Part shown: positions 1-9,229 of the stretch, piece after piece
Layout of the letters: every line of letters starts with the position of its first letter
Position numbering within the stretch: position 1 is the stretch's first letter
Assembly: GCA_024235855.1 (NCBI GenBank)
Contig: JACKLN010000007.1
Location: 190,303-254,302, forward strand
Reading direction: 5' to 3'
Source: Burkholderiaceae bacterium
GTDB lineage: Bacteria > Pseudomonadota > Gammaproteobacteria > Burkholderiales > Burkholderiaceae_C
DNA: 64,000 bases
Made by a program: the position numbers and the translations under genes
The notes under the pieces: model-generated
Told to the model about the DNA's origin: nothing
Seen by the model: only the letters and a program-made list of their open reading frames with translations
Database searches by the model: none

Positions 1-155
1 ACCCGCTGGTGGCGCGCGACGCGGCTCTTGCCGTCGAATTCCGGCGACACGATGGTGGCGAAGAAGTGCCGGCCATCGCCCTCGACCTCGAGGTGACTGC
101 ACGGCAGGCCGGCGGCGATGAACTCGCGCACCTGCTGGGGAGTGGGATCGGCCAT
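1..155 (-). CDS. BolA/IbaG-family protein (N-terminal part, cut by window edge)
   Basis: The reverse strand reads from an ATG at 155 to the window edge, giving about 51 residues (begins MADPTPQQVREFIAAGLPCS). The piece carries the BolA-family core: a V-E-G-D-G-x-H-F-x-A strand, a V-S-x-x-F-x-G-K segment and R-H-Q. BolA/IbaG proteins are small (80-100 aa) partners of monothiol glutaredoxins in Fe-S and redox control. In E. coli ibaG sits beside mla, whereas here mla is about 36 kb away. No strong ribosome binding site is seen. The C-terminus lies outside the window, so BolA and IbaG types cannot be told apart. Confidence 0.8.
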   Translation of the reverse strand, partial: MADPTPQQVREFIAAGLPCSHLEVEGDGRHFFATIVSPEFDGKSRVARHQR

Positions 156-187
156 GCGGGGATTATCCGCGAGGGCCACAAGGCCCT

Positions 188-326
188 GCGGCCCGGCAAG
201 AATGCCGGGCCGCTTCGCGTGGCGAAGAACAGTCCGCAGGGACTGTTCCGTGTCCGGAGGCTCCCCCGGTCCGGCTTGCAGGCCGGACCGCTTCGCCCGG
301 CACAGAACAGTCCGCAGGGACTGTTC
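188..326. repeat. Array of four intergenic hairpins, two of them identical
   Basis: Four inverted repeats stand in a row between the DUF5666 stop and the BolA start: 188-213 (11-bp arms, loop AGAA), 227-248 (GAACAGTCC / GGACTGTTC, loop GCAG), 268-289 (8-bp arms, loop TTGCAG) and 305-326 (identical to 227-248). The two identical hairpins are 78 nt apart and share flanking bases (GTGTCCGG follows both), so a segment has been duplicated. They could end DUF5666 transcription or be a dispersed palindromic repeat of the genome. No T-run typical of an intrinsic terminator is present. Confidence 0.7.
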
Positions 327-337
327 CGTGTCCGGGC

Positions 338-1762
338 TCAGTCCTCGAGTTCGAACTCTTCCCAGGTGACGGTGTTGCCATTGCGCCGCCCCTTGGCCTC
401 GACCGGGCGGCCGTTGCCCAGTGCCGCGAAGAAGGCGGTGCGGCCGATCACCACGTCCTCCTCGCGGAAGGCGCTGTCGGGCAGGCCGGTGGTGTCGATG
501 GTCACGCCCAGGATGGTCAGCGTCGGGTCGGTGGCGGCGGAGACGCTGCCGCGCAGGTCGACGTCGACGTCGGGCGACCGGGCCTCGATCTCGGTGGCCA
601 CGACCAGGGCATCGCCCACCGGGCGGCCACGCAGCCGCACGTGCAGGCCGGACACCACGTCGGCCAGCGAGGCCAGGTCCTTCAGCTCGGTCTGCGCCGT
701 CAGCTGCACCTCGATGCCCGGCAGGCCGGCCAGCGTGATGCGGTCACCGACCACGGTCAGCACGTCGGCCTCGATGCGGGCGCCGGCCTTGAACTCGACC
801 TTGGTCGCCGTCATGACGCCGTCGGTGACCGGGCCTTCGGCCTCGAGCTTGGTGCCGATGGCGAAGTCGGCCGCCACGCCGTCCTCGAACACGGTGCTGC
901 CGGTGGTCAGCACGCGCAGGCCAGCCACCATGAAGTCGCTGACGATGCCGGAGACCACGTAACCCTCGATCTCGGCCTTCGGGCTGCTGGCGATGCGCGG
1001 GCCCGACGGCTCCACCTTGCTGGCCGTGAGCGTGCCGCACACCGGCGTGCCGGCGCAGACCGAGCCCTTGGCCTCCACGGCCAGGCCGGCCCAGCTGCCG
1101 GCGGGCATGTCGCTGATGTCGGCCCCGGCGTAGGACACCGTCAGCGTGCCCACCGTGAAGGTGGACGCGGCCGTGTCGTGCGCCGCGACGAAGCCGGTGA
1201 CCGCGAACGGCGGCGTGGCCAGCGTGCTCTTGCGCTCGACGTAGGTGGCCGCCACCGTGCCCGCCGTCTGCGGCAGGCCGTGCACCTCCACGTAGTCGCC
1301 CAGGGTCGGCTGCACGCCGTTCTCGAACCGCGTGCCCGCGTCCACCGTCACGGTCTGGCCCATCACCACGTAGCGGTCGGCAGCCGCCTGTTCGACGCGA
1401 CCCTTCAGGGCGCTGTCGACCGTGACCCGCGTGGCCGTGCCGGCCGTCGCGTCACCTTCGACGCGGGCCACCATGCCCACGCGCAGGTCGGACTGCGAGG
1501 CGTTGTCGTCGTCGTCGCGGCGGAAGGTGGCATTGCTGGTGTCGTAGCGCACGCCATTGACCCAGACGCTGCCGAAGCCGGTGATCTCGCCATAGGCTGC
1601 ACCGGTGCCGCCGATGCCGCCGCCGCCGCCGCCCCCGGTGCCATTGCCGCCGGTGCCGGTGCCGCCGATGCCGCCGCCCCCGCCACAGGCCGCCAGCAGC
1701 ACCGCAGTGGCCGCGGCCAGGATCGCCACCCAGCGGCGACGCGTGTTCGAAGTGGTGTTCAT
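338..1762 (-). CDS. DUF5666-domain lipoprotein
   Basis: A 474-aa protein with a lipoprotein signal (basic start, hydrophobic stretch, LLAAC with the lipid Cys at residue 26). Residues 27-53 are nearly pure Gly/Thr. The rest consists of repeated beta-rich units of the DUF5666 type (phrases such as GRVEQ, VDAGTRFENG, VEVHGLP, VEAKG), about 60-80 aa each. It is probably anchored to the outer membrane by the Gly linker; its function is unknown. Its ATG lies 1 nt after the stop of the upstream DUF6502 gene, so the two form an operon, a pairing consistent with a conserved DUF6502/DUF5666 module (family knowledge, not tested here). Confidence 0.85.
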   Translation of the reverse strand: MNTTSNTRRRWVAILAAATAVLLAACGGGGGIGGTGTGGNGTGGGGGGGIGGTGAAYGEITGFGSVWVNGVRYDTSNATFRRDDDDNASQSDLRVGMVARVEGDATAGTATRVTVDSALKGRVEQAAADRYVVMGQTVTVDAGTRFENGVQPTLGDYVEVHGLPQTAGTVAATYVERKSTLATPPFAVTGFVAAHDTAASTFTVGTLTVSYAGADISDMPAGSWAGLAVEAKGSVCAGTPVCGTLTASKVEPSGPRIASSPKAEIEGYVVSGIVSDFMVAGLRVLTTGSTVFEDGVAADFAIGTKLEAEGPVTDGVMTATKVEFKAGARIEADVLTVVGDRITLAGLPGIEVQLTAQTELKDLASLADVVSGLHVRLRGRPVGDALVVATEIEARSPDVDVDLRGSVSAATDPTLTILGVTIDTTGLPDSAFREEDVVIGRTAFFAALGNGRPVEAKGRRNGNTVTWEEFELED

Positions 1763-1763
1763 G

Positions 1764-2606
1764 TCAGCTCTCCTGCCGTTGCTCGGGCGCCGCAGGCGCC
1801 TCGAAGTAGTAGATGCCCAGCCCCAGGCGCACGCGCGGCGCGTCGGGCTGGTCGGGCGGGTTGCCCACGTCGTGCTCGGCCAGCCAGGCGTCCAGCCGCT
1901 CGAGCAGCTGCTGCGCCTGGCGGGCGCTGAGGTCGCGAAAGGCCGGCCGCACGTCGGCCGGCATGGATCGGTACATCACCTTGCGCTGGAAGCGCGCGTC
2001 GCTGCTGCCGTGCTGCAGGTTGTGGTCGATGGTGTCGATCAGGTCGCTCACGTCACTGCCCAGGATGCCGAGCTTCTCGATCTCGCCACCCTGCGGCACG
2101 TACGCGCGCTGCACGAGGCGCACGCGCCCGTCGCTGCCCAGCTGCACGGCACCCACGCTGACCAGTTCGTCCAGCACGGCGCGCGCTGGCATGTCGCCGC
2201 TGTAGCGCCGCACCAGGGCAGCGAAGCTGGTTTCACCGTCCTGCAGGACCAGTGCGGCGGGCTGGCCGTCGTTGGCCTGGAAGTCGGCATCGCGGGCCCA
2301 GCCGGTCACGACGCGTGCGGCGCGGTTGTAGCCTTCCTGGCTGGCGGCGCGCACCGGCTCGGGCTCGGCCACCAGGCGCTGCACGTCCTTGCGCGTCAGG
2401 CCGGTCAGGATGGACGCGCGGGAGATCGTCGGCTTGCGCCCGGGCAGCGCGAAGTCTTCCATCGCCGCCTGCACGTAGGCATGCTTGGCCAGTTCCTCGA
2501 AGGCCGAGAACGGCACGTGGTATCTCAGCAGCAGTCTCACCAACGGCCGCAGCAGGCGCATCAGCGCGGCGTTGACGGCGAGGTGCAATCGGTTGGCGTC
2601 ATCCAT
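1764..2606 (-). CDS. DUF6502-family protein
   Basis: 280 aa if started at the ATG at 2606 (MDDANRL...). An in-frame ATG at 2642 would add 12 residues, but that extension is encoded across the dyad at 2610-2625 and is less likely. The N-terminal half (about residues 15-80) contains the DUF6502 hallmark of an F-x-x-F-x-x-L-A-K-x-A-Y-V segment followed by S-R-A-S-I-L-T-G-L-T-R-K-D-V, which looks like a winged-helix DNA-binding fold. That makes a regulatory role plausible but unproven. It is first gene of the operon with the DUF5666 lipoprotein. The dyad in its ribosome-binding zone suggests autoregulation. Confidence 0.8.
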   Translation of the reverse strand: MDDANRLHLAVNAALMRLLRPLVRLLLRYHVPFSAFEELAKHAYVQAAMEDFALPGRKPTISRASILTGLTRKDVQRLVAEPEPVRAASQEGYNRAARVVTGWARDADFQANDGQPAALVLQDGETSFAALVRRYSGDMPARAVLDELVSVGAVQLGSDGRVRLVQRAYVPQGGEIEKLGILGSDVSDLIDTIDHNLQHGSSDARFQRKVMYRSMPADVRPAFRDLSARQAQQLLERLDAWLAEHDVGNPPDQPDAPRVRLGLGIYYFEAPAAPEQRQES

Positions 2607-2609
2607 GTT

Positions 2610-2625
2610 TGGGAGTTTTATCCCA
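2610..2625. promoter_or_regulatory. Dyad TGGGA-N6-TCCCA before the DUF6502 start
   Basis: An inverted repeat lies 3-19 nt before the ATG at 2606 and extends to TTTGGGA / TCCCAAA at 2608-2627. The coding strand reads AGTTTGGGATAAA (2629-2617), a 13-mer repeated exactly before the sensor kinase gene. On the coding strand a TTGACT lies 16 nt before TAAAAC, so a sigma70-like promoter could overlap the dyad. An operator role is inference. Confidence 0.55.
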
Positions 2626-2638
2626 AACTGACCGAGAG

Positions 2639-4021
<1,383 letters not shown>

Positions 4022-4035
4022 GTCGTCAAGCTCCT

Positions 4036-5430
4036 TCAGGCCGCCGCGCGGCGAAAGGTGATCTCCACCCGGGTGCCGCCGCCGGCCGCATCGTCGATGC
4101 GCAGCTGGCCACCATGGCGCCGCAGCACCCGGCGCGCCAGGGCCAGGCCCACGCCCAGCCCCTGGGGCTTGGTCGTGAACAGCGGCTGGCCGGCCCGCTG
4201 CCGCGCCTCCTTGGACAACCCTGGCCCGTCGTCCTGCACGCCCAGCGTCAGCGTCGTGGCGTCGGCGCGCGCGTCGAAGCACACCCGGCCGCCGCGCGGC
4301 AGGGCCTCCAGCGCATTGGCCAGGACGCTGCGCAGCACCTGCCCCACCAGCAGCGGGTCGGCCAGCACCGGCGGCAGGCCCTCGGGCAGGTCGGCCTGCA
4401 GTTGCACGCGTCGTCGCTGCGCCGTGGTGGCCACTTCGTCGCAGGCGCTGTGCACCAGCGGTGCCAGGGCCAGGGCCGTCGGCCGCAACGGCGTGTCGGC
4501 CGCGTAGCCCAGCCATTCGCGCAGCCAGGCCCCCAGACGGTCGCACTGCGCCACGATGTCGGCCGCCTCGGTGCGCGCCGCGGGAGCCAGTTCCTGCACC
4601 AGTTCCGCCGAACTGCGGATGGTGGCCAGCGGGTTGCGGATGCCGTGCGCCACCACGCTGGCCATCTCGCCCACCACCGCCAGCGCCTCGTTGTCGAGCA
4701 GGCGGCGTTCCTGGCTCTGCATGATGCGGTCGGCCCGTCGCACCAGGCCGAACAGCGCCAGGAACAGCAGCGCACCGAAGGCCAGTGCGCCGAACGTGAT
4801 CCAGCGGCGCAGGTCGGCCAGCAGCAGCGTCAGGCCACGCGGGTGCTTGTAGAACTCGATGGCGCCCAGGACCTCCTGTCCCGCAGCGTCCCGCACGGGC
4901 ACGTAGATTTCGACGAACAGCGCCTCGGGCGTGACCAGGGCCACGTGCTCGGCCTTGGTGTCGAGTTCGTCGCCGGCGTCCACCTTCTCGACCACGACAT
5001 CGCCGCGCAGGGCGAGGTCGAGTTCCGGGTTGGGCCCGAACTGGCGCCCGATCAGCGTCGGGTCGCTGGACCAGATCACCCGCCGCTGGCGGTCGTAGAC
5101 GTTGGCGCGCAGCACGTCCGGGATGCGCGCGATGTGCTGGAAGGACACCAGCACGTCCGGCGGCAGCGGCCCGGGTGCCGCCAGGAAGCGCTGCAGCGGC
5201 GTCTCCACCAGGATCAGGCTCTGGACGAAGTCCCGCGTCAGCGTGCCCTCCTGCCACAGCATGCGCTGGGTCACGAACCAGCCCAGCAGGCTCACGCTGC
5301 TGGCCGTGATGGCCGCCACCAGCAGCAGCGACACCAGCCCGAACCAGCGGCTGAGGTGGAACCTCGGCGTCACGGGGTCGGCGTGGGCTCTCTGGCTCGG
5401 CGGCACTTCGCGCCAGGACGATTGGGACAT
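4036..5430 (-). CDS. Membrane sensor histidine kinase, partner of the NtrC-type regulator
   Basis: 464 aa. TM1 is at about 29-53 and TM2 at about 208-230, with a periplasmic sensor region of about 150 aa between them. The phospho-acceptor motif is VVAHGIRNPLATIRSS (His262). The ATPase domain has the N box SVLANALEAL, G1 DDGPGLS and G2 GLGVGLALARR. The arrangement is that of AtoS/ZraS-like kinases, but the signal is not predictable from sequence. The ATG at 5430 is preceded by the TGGGA-N6-TCCCA dyad. The kinase is first in the operon and the regulator second. Confidence 0.92.
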   Translation of the reverse strand: MSQSSWREVPPSQRAHADPVTPRFHLSRWFGLVSLLLVAAITASSVSLLGWFVTQRMLWQEGTLTRDFVQSLILVETPLQRFLAAPGPLPPDVLVSFQHIARIPDVLRANVYDRQRRVIWSSDPTLIGRQFGPNPELDLALRGDVVVEKVDAGDELDTKAEHVALVTPEALFVEIYVPVRDAAGQEVLGAIEFYKHPRGLTLLLADLRRWITFGALAFGALLFLALFGLVRRADRIMQSQERRLLDNEALAVVGEMASVVAHGIRNPLATIRSSAELVQELAPAARTEAADIVAQCDRLGAWLREWLGYAADTPLRPTALALAPLVHSACDEVATTAQRRRVQLQADLPEGLPPVLADPLLVGQVLRSVLANALEALPRGGRVCFDARADATTLTLGVQDDGPGLSKEARQRAGQPLFTTKPQGLGVGLALARRVLRRHGGQLRIDDAAGGGTRVEITFRRAAA

Positions 5431-5438
5431 GCCATCAG

Positions 5439-5454
5439 TGGGACATTTATCCCA
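5439..5454. promoter_or_regulatory. Dyad TGGGA-N6-TCCCA before the sensor kinase start
   Basis: This is the same dyad and spacing as at 2610-2625, placed 9-24 nt before the kinase ATG. The 13 bases 5446-5458 (AGTTTGGGATAAA on the coding strand) are identical to 2617-2629. Same position relative to two start codons and the same orientation argue for a common regulator rather than chance. Confidence 0.55.
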
Positions 5455-5470
5455 AACTTTGGCAAGTCTG

Positions 5471-5490
5471 GGTGGGGTAAATCCCCCACC
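5471..5490. promoter_or_regulatory. Inverted repeat GGTGGGG-N6-CCCCACC
   Basis: A perfect 7-6-7 inverted repeat between the divergent kinase and secreted-protein genes, about 70 nt upstream of the sigma54-like promoter. Position and symmetry suit an upstream activator site for the adjacent NtrC-type protein. A transcription-unrelated hairpin is the alternative. Confidence 0.45.
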
Positions 5491-5560
5491 TCACCGAGGC
5501 GCACCGGGAACGAGGACAAAAAGTCGTTGTTTGACAACCGCTTGCGGTCCTATCCGTGGC

Positions 5561-5576
5561 TGGCACCGGGCATGCA
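5561..5576 (+). promoter_or_regulatory. Sigma54-like promoter TGGCAC-N5-ATGCA
   Basis: The -24 element TGGCAC is perfect, the -12 element ATGCA has one mismatch to TTGCA, and the GG-to-GC spacing is the required 10 nt. It points at the small secreted protein gene (start 5624) and lies beside an NtrC-family activator gene. Confidence 0.5.
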
Positions 5577-5623
5577 TCGAGGTGATGCCGCAGCGCCTGC
5601 GGTTGACCATTGAGGAGATGTCC

Positions 5624-6007
5624 ATGATCCGATCCCCCCATGCCCTGACCGTGGCCGCGATGTGCATCACCACTTTCGTGGCCGCCGACGCCTCTGCCGC
5701 GTCCGTCCGCGTCACCTGCGAGGTGCGCAGCGACCGCTCGAAGATCTCGGTCGACGGTCGACGTCTGGCGCCGGGCGCGTACACGACGGAGGCCATCTCC
5801 GGCAGCAGCCTGGCCATGGCCGGCCCCTTCAACGCCGTGCGCGGTCAGGTCGAGACCGACTACGACAGCGACCCTGGCGACATCGGCGACGGCGCCACAC
5901 CCATCGCCCCGGACTTCATCGAAGGTGCGCGCGTGACCGGCAAGGTCGTCGACGCCGGCGGCTTCACCGTGGCCGAAGGCACCGCGGTCTGCCGCGTCCG
6001 CCGCTGA
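5624..6007 (+). CDS. Small secreted protein of unknown function
   Basis: 127 aa from the ATG at 5624, which has GAGGAG six bases upstream; the ATG at 5618 lies inside that site and is less likely. A signal peptide (about 1-25, ending A-A-D-A-S-A-A) precedes a mature part of about 100 aa. Two Cys, one early in the mature chain (VTCEVR) and one in VCRVRR at the end, could form a disulfide. No family is recognised. It is divergent from the sensor kinase and has its own sigma54-like promoter, so it may be the output or a sensor accessory of that two-component system. Confidence 0.8.
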   Translation: MIRSPHALTVAAMCITTFVAADASAASVRVTCEVRSDRSKISVDGRRLAPGAYTTEAISGSSLAMAGPFNAVRGQVETDYDSDPGDIGDGATPIAPDFIEGARVTGKVVDAGGFTVAEGTAVCRVRR

Positions 6008-6023
6008 GCGACAGCATGCGGCC

Positions 6024-6791
6024 TCAGTGCCGCAGCTTGTAGCCGCTGGCCAGCAACCGCAGCGCAATCGCCGCGACGACGGCGAAGGCCGCGGCCACCC
6101 CGGCCAGGCTGAGCCACGGCGAGACGTCGCTGACGCCGAAGAAGCCGCGGCGGAAGCCGTCGATGATGTAGAAGAAGGGGTTCAGGTGACTCGCCGTCTG
6201 CCAGAAGTCGGGCAGCGAGTGCACCGAATAGAAGACGCCGGAGAGCATCGTCATCGGCATGATCAGGAAGTTCTGGAACGCGGCCATCTGGTCGAACTTC
6301 TCGGCCCACAGGCCGGCGATCAGGCCCAGGCTGCCCATGATGCCGGCGCCCAGCGCGCCGAAGGCGAGGATCCACCAGGGCTCGGCCAGGCGCAGCGGCA
6401 CGAACCACACCGTGACCGCCAGCACGCCGGCACCCACGGCCAGGCCGCGCACCACCGAGGCCCCCACGTAGGCCACGAACCAGGCCCAGTGCGACAGCGG
6501 CGACACCAGCAGGAACACCAGGTTGCCGGTGACCTTGCTCTGGATCAGCGAGCTGGAGCTGTTGGCGAAGGCGTTCTGCAGCACGCTCATCATCACCAGC
6601 CCCGGGATCAGGAAGCTGGTGTAGGCCACGCCGGGGTAGACCTCCACCCGCCCTTCGAGCACGTGGCCGAAGATCAGCAGGTACAGCAGCGCCGTGATCA
6701 CCGGCGCGGCCACGGTCTGGAAGGCCACCTTCCAGAAGCGCAGGATCTCCTTGAGGAACAGCGTGCGCGCGCCCGCGAGCAACGTCGTCAT
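6024..6791 (-). CDS. yadH: ABC-2 type transporter permease, YadH family
   Basis: 255 aa with about six membrane segments and the ABC2_membrane pattern: an N-terminal LFLKEILRFWKVAFQTV, TALLYLLIFGHVL, then SFLIPGLVMMSVLQNAFANSSSSLIQSK and a late LNPFFYIIDGFRRGFFG. The length matches E. coli YadH (256 aa). The ATG at 6791 overlaps the upstream ATPase stop by 4 nt (ATGA), so the pair is co-translated. The substrate is unknown; relatives of this family include NodJ-like lipo-oligosaccharide and drug exporters. Confidence 0.92.
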   Translation of the reverse strand: MTTLLAGARTLFLKEILRFWKVAFQTVAAPVITALLYLLIFGHVLEGRVEVYPGVAYTSFLIPGLVMMSVLQNAFANSSSSLIQSKVTGNLVFLLVSPLSHWAWFVAYVGASVVRGLAVGAGVLAVTVWFVPLRLAEPWWILAFGALGAGIMGSLGLIAGLWAEKFDQMAAFQNFLIMPMTMLSGVFYSVHSLPDFWQTASHLNPFFYIIDGFRRGFFGVSDVSPWLSLAGVAAAFAVVAAIALRLLASGYKLRH

Positions 6792-7711
6792 TGCTGCCCC
6801 TGCATGATCTCGAGGAACACGTCCTCCAGGTCGGCGCGGCCGATCTCGAGGTCTTCCACGCGCACACCCGCGGCACGCAGCCGGCCCAGCATGGTTTCCA
6901 CCTCGGCCGCGTCGTGCGCCGTCACCTGCGCGATGCGGCCGGTCACGCGCGCCTGCGCCGCGATGTCGTCCGGCAGCGCGTCATCGGTCTTGAAGCGCAG
7001 CATGGTGCTGGCGGTGCCCGCCAGCAGGTTGGCGGTGCGGTCCAGCGCCACCACGCGCCCCTTCTTGAGCATGGCGATGCGGCTGCACAGCGCCTCGGCC
7101 TCTTCCAGGTAGTGCGTGGTCAGCAGCACGGTGTGGCCCTGCTTGTTCAGCTTGGCCACGAACTGCCACAGCGTCTGCCGCAGTTCCACGTCCACGCCCG
7201 CGGTGGGTTCGTCGAGCACGATCACCGGCGGCCGGTGCACCAGGGCCTGGGCCACCAGCACGCGGCGCTTCATGCCGCCGGAGAGCTGGCGCATGTTGGC
7301 GCCGGCCTTGTCGGCCAGGCCCAGGCCTTCGAGCAGTTCGTCGATCCAGGCGTCGTTGCCACGCACGCCGAAGTAGCCGCTCTGGATGCGCAGCGTCTCG
7401 CGCACGCTGAAGAAGGGGTCGAACACCAGCTCCTGGGGCACGATGCCCAGCGCATGGCGGGCGGCCACGTAGTCGGCGCGCACGTCGTGGCCCATCACCG
7501 TGACCCGGCCCTGCGTGGCGTGGGCCAGGCCGGCCAGGATGGAGATCAGCGTGGTCTTGCCGGCGCCGTTGGGGCCCAGCAGACCGAAGAACTCGCCGGG
7601 TTCGATGTCGAAGCTCACGCCGTCGAGCGCCTGCAGGGGGCCGCGGGGGGTGGTGTAGACCTTGGAGACGGCGTCGAAGCGGACGGCTGGTGCGGAAGCG
7701 GGGGCGGGCAT
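6788..7711 (-). CDS. yadG: ABC transporter ATP-binding protein, YadG family
   Basis: 307 aa from the ATG at 7711 (MPAPASAPAVRFDAV). It has Walker A GPNGAGKTT, the signature LSGGMKRR, Walker B VIVLDEPTAGVD and the H-loop TTHYLEEAE. The C-terminal tail of about 80 aa is typical of drug/lipid exporter ATPases paired with ABC-2 permeases. It energises the YadH-like permease encoded next. It is divergent from the TetR regulator (7767) with only 55 nt between the starts, so that regulator may control it. Confidence 0.93.
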   Translation of the reverse strand: MPAPASAPAVRFDAVSKVYTTPRGPLQALDGVSFDIEPGEFFGLLGPNGAGKTTLISILAGLAHATQGRVTVMGHDVRADYVAARHALGIVPQELVFDPFFSVRETLRIQSGYFGVRGNDAWIDELLEGLGLADKAGANMRQLSGGMKRRVLVAQALVHRPPVIVLDEPTAGVDVELRQTLWQFVAKLNKQGHTVLLTTHYLEEAEALCSRIAMLKKGRVVALDRTANLLAGTASTMLRFKTDDALPDDIAAQARVTGRIAQVTAHDAAEVETMLGRLRAAGVRVEDLEIGRADLEDVFLEIMQGQQ

Positions 7712-7766
7712 GAGGGGCGCGATTCTACGGAAGGCCCGCCGAGCCTGCCGGTGCCAGAATGGCCGC

Positions 7767-8426
7767 ATGCCGCCGAAGAAGCCGCCGCGCCGCACCGCCG
7801 AACGCATCCTGGAGGTGACGCTGACGCTGTTCAACCGCTTCGGCGAGCCCAACGTCAGCACCACGCTGATCTCGGCCGAGCTGAACATCAGCCCCGGCAA
7901 CCTGTACTACCACTACCCGGCCAAGGACGAGCTGGTCAACTCGCTGTTCGCGCGCTACGAGTCAGCGCTGGACGAACTGCTGCAGGCCGCGGAATCGGTG
8001 GCCAACGTGGAGGACGCCTGGCTGTTCTTCCACATGCTCTTCGAGCTGATCTGGCAGTACCGCTTCCTCTACCGCGACCTCAACGACCTGCTCAGCAAGA
8101 ACCGGCGGCTGGAGACACACTTCCAGCGCCGGCTGCAGCAGAAGGTGCGTGCCGTGCGCCAGGTGATCGACGGCCTCTCGCACCACGCCGCGGTGCAGAT
8201 CGACGCCGACGCCGCCGGCCCGGCCGCCGAGGCCATGGTGGTGGTGCTGACCTACTGGCTGAGCTACGAGTACGTGCGCGACCCGCGCAATGCGCTCGAG
8301 CCCGAGAGCGCCGGCGCGGCGCTGGGCCGCGGCGCCTGGCACGTGCTGAGCCTGCTGCACCCGTACCTGGACCCCGGCTCGCGCGCGCACCTGCGTGCAC
8401 TGGCCGACCCCTACATCGGCAACTGA
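7767..8426 (+). CDS. TetR/AcrR-family transcriptional regulator
   Basis: 219 aa from the ATG at 7767. The N-terminal helix-turn-helix at about 30-50 has the TetR signature (TTLISAELNISPGNLYYHY). The C-terminal ligand domain is helical (LWQYRFLYRDLNDLLS and onward). It is divergent from the yadGH exporter across 55 nt and 22 nt upstream of the helical-repeat gene. TetR proteins usually repress a neighbouring transporter, so yadGH is the first target to consider; no clear dyad is visible in the short gap. Confidence 0.88.
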   Translation: MPPKKPPRRTAERILEVTLTLFNRFGEPNVSTTLISAELNISPGNLYYHYPAKDELVNSLFARYESALDELLQAAESVANVEDAWLFFHMLFELIWQYRFLYRDLNDLLSKNRRLETHFQRRLQQKVRAVRQVIDGLSHHAAVQIDADAAGPAAEAMVVVLTYWLSYEYVRDPRNALEPESAGAALGRGAWHVLSLLHPYLDPGSRAHLRALADPYIGN

Positions 8427-8448
8427 CATTCACCGAGGAGACCCCGCC

Positions 8449-9222
8449 ATGGCCAAGTGGACCGCCTTTCCGTACAAGGACAAGTCCTACACCTACGACA
8501 CCGCCGCGCTGAAGAAGCAGTGGGCGCGGCTGCACGCCGGCGACGCCGAGCCCTGGCCCAAGGACGAGGCGGTGCAGGCCGCGTGGGCGCTGTTCCATGC
8601 CGGCGAGTTCCAGAAGGCCTTCGAGGCCGGGCTCGCCGCCGGCGGTGCCGGCATCACGGTGGCGAACAAGGCGCAGTGCATCTACGCCAACTACCTGGAG
8701 AAGAGCGAGAAGGCGCGACTGGCGATGTTCCTGGAGGCGTCGGAACGCGCCGAGGCGCAGCAGGCCACCGAACCCAAGAACCCCAACGCCCACTACTGGC
8801 AGGCCTACGCCCTGGGCCGCTACAGCCAGGGCATCAGCGTCGCCAAGGCGCTGGCGCAGGGCCTGGGCGGCAAGGTCAAGACCGCGCTGGAGACGACGAT
8901 CGCGCTCGCGCCCAAGCATGCCGACGCCCACATCGCGCTGGGCTCGTTCCACGCCGAGGTCATCGACAAGGTGGGCAAGCTGCTGGGCCGCACCCAGGGC
9001 GCCGACACCGCCACCGGCCTGAAGATGTTCCAGCAGGCCATCAAGCTCAACCCGGGCAGCGCCATCGCGATGATCGAGTACGCCAACGGCCTGGTCATGC
9101 TGGAAGGCGAGAAGAAGATGAAGGACGCGGAGAAGCTCTACGCCGACGCCGCCGCCTGCACGCCGATGGACGCGATGGAGCGGCTGGACGTGGAGATGGC
9201 CAAGGCCGAGCTGGAAGACTGA
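8449..9222 (+). CDS. Tetratricopeptide-like helical-repeat protein
   Basis: 257 aa from the ATG at 8449 (MAKWTAFPYK), with GAGGAG shortly upstream. There is no signal peptide, so it is cytoplasmic. Ala/Leu-rich helices repeat with TPR-like spacing, for example the A-W-A-L-F-H-A-G-E-F-Q-K-A-F-E-A-G-L-A block near residue 50 and LKMFQQAIKLNPGSAIAMIE near 200. No catalytic motif is seen. It probably serves as a protein-protein adaptor. It is translated between the TetR gene and the flavoprotein gene (7 nt gap), suggesting one transcript. Confidence 0.75.
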   Translation: MAKWTAFPYKDKSYTYDTAALKKQWARLHAGDAEPWPKDEAVQAAWALFHAGEFQKAFEAGLAAGGAGITVANKAQCIYANYLEKSEKARLAMFLEASERAEAQQATEPKNPNAHYWQAYALGRYSQGISVAKALAQGLGGKVKTALETTIALAPKHADAHIALGSFHAEVIDKVGKLLGRTQGADTATGLKMFQQAIKLNPGSAIAMIEYANGLVMLEGEKKMKDAEKLYADAAACTPMDAMERLDVEMAKAELED

Positions 9223-9229
9223 GCGCCTG

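Noticed and set aside
227..326. Repeated palindrome taken as a CRISPR array
   Set aside because: Only two copies, no spacer series and no cas genes.
5531..5556. TTGACA...TATCCG as a sigma70 promoter for the small secreted protein
   Set aside because: The spacing is 14 nt and the -10 is poor; the sigma54-like element fits better.
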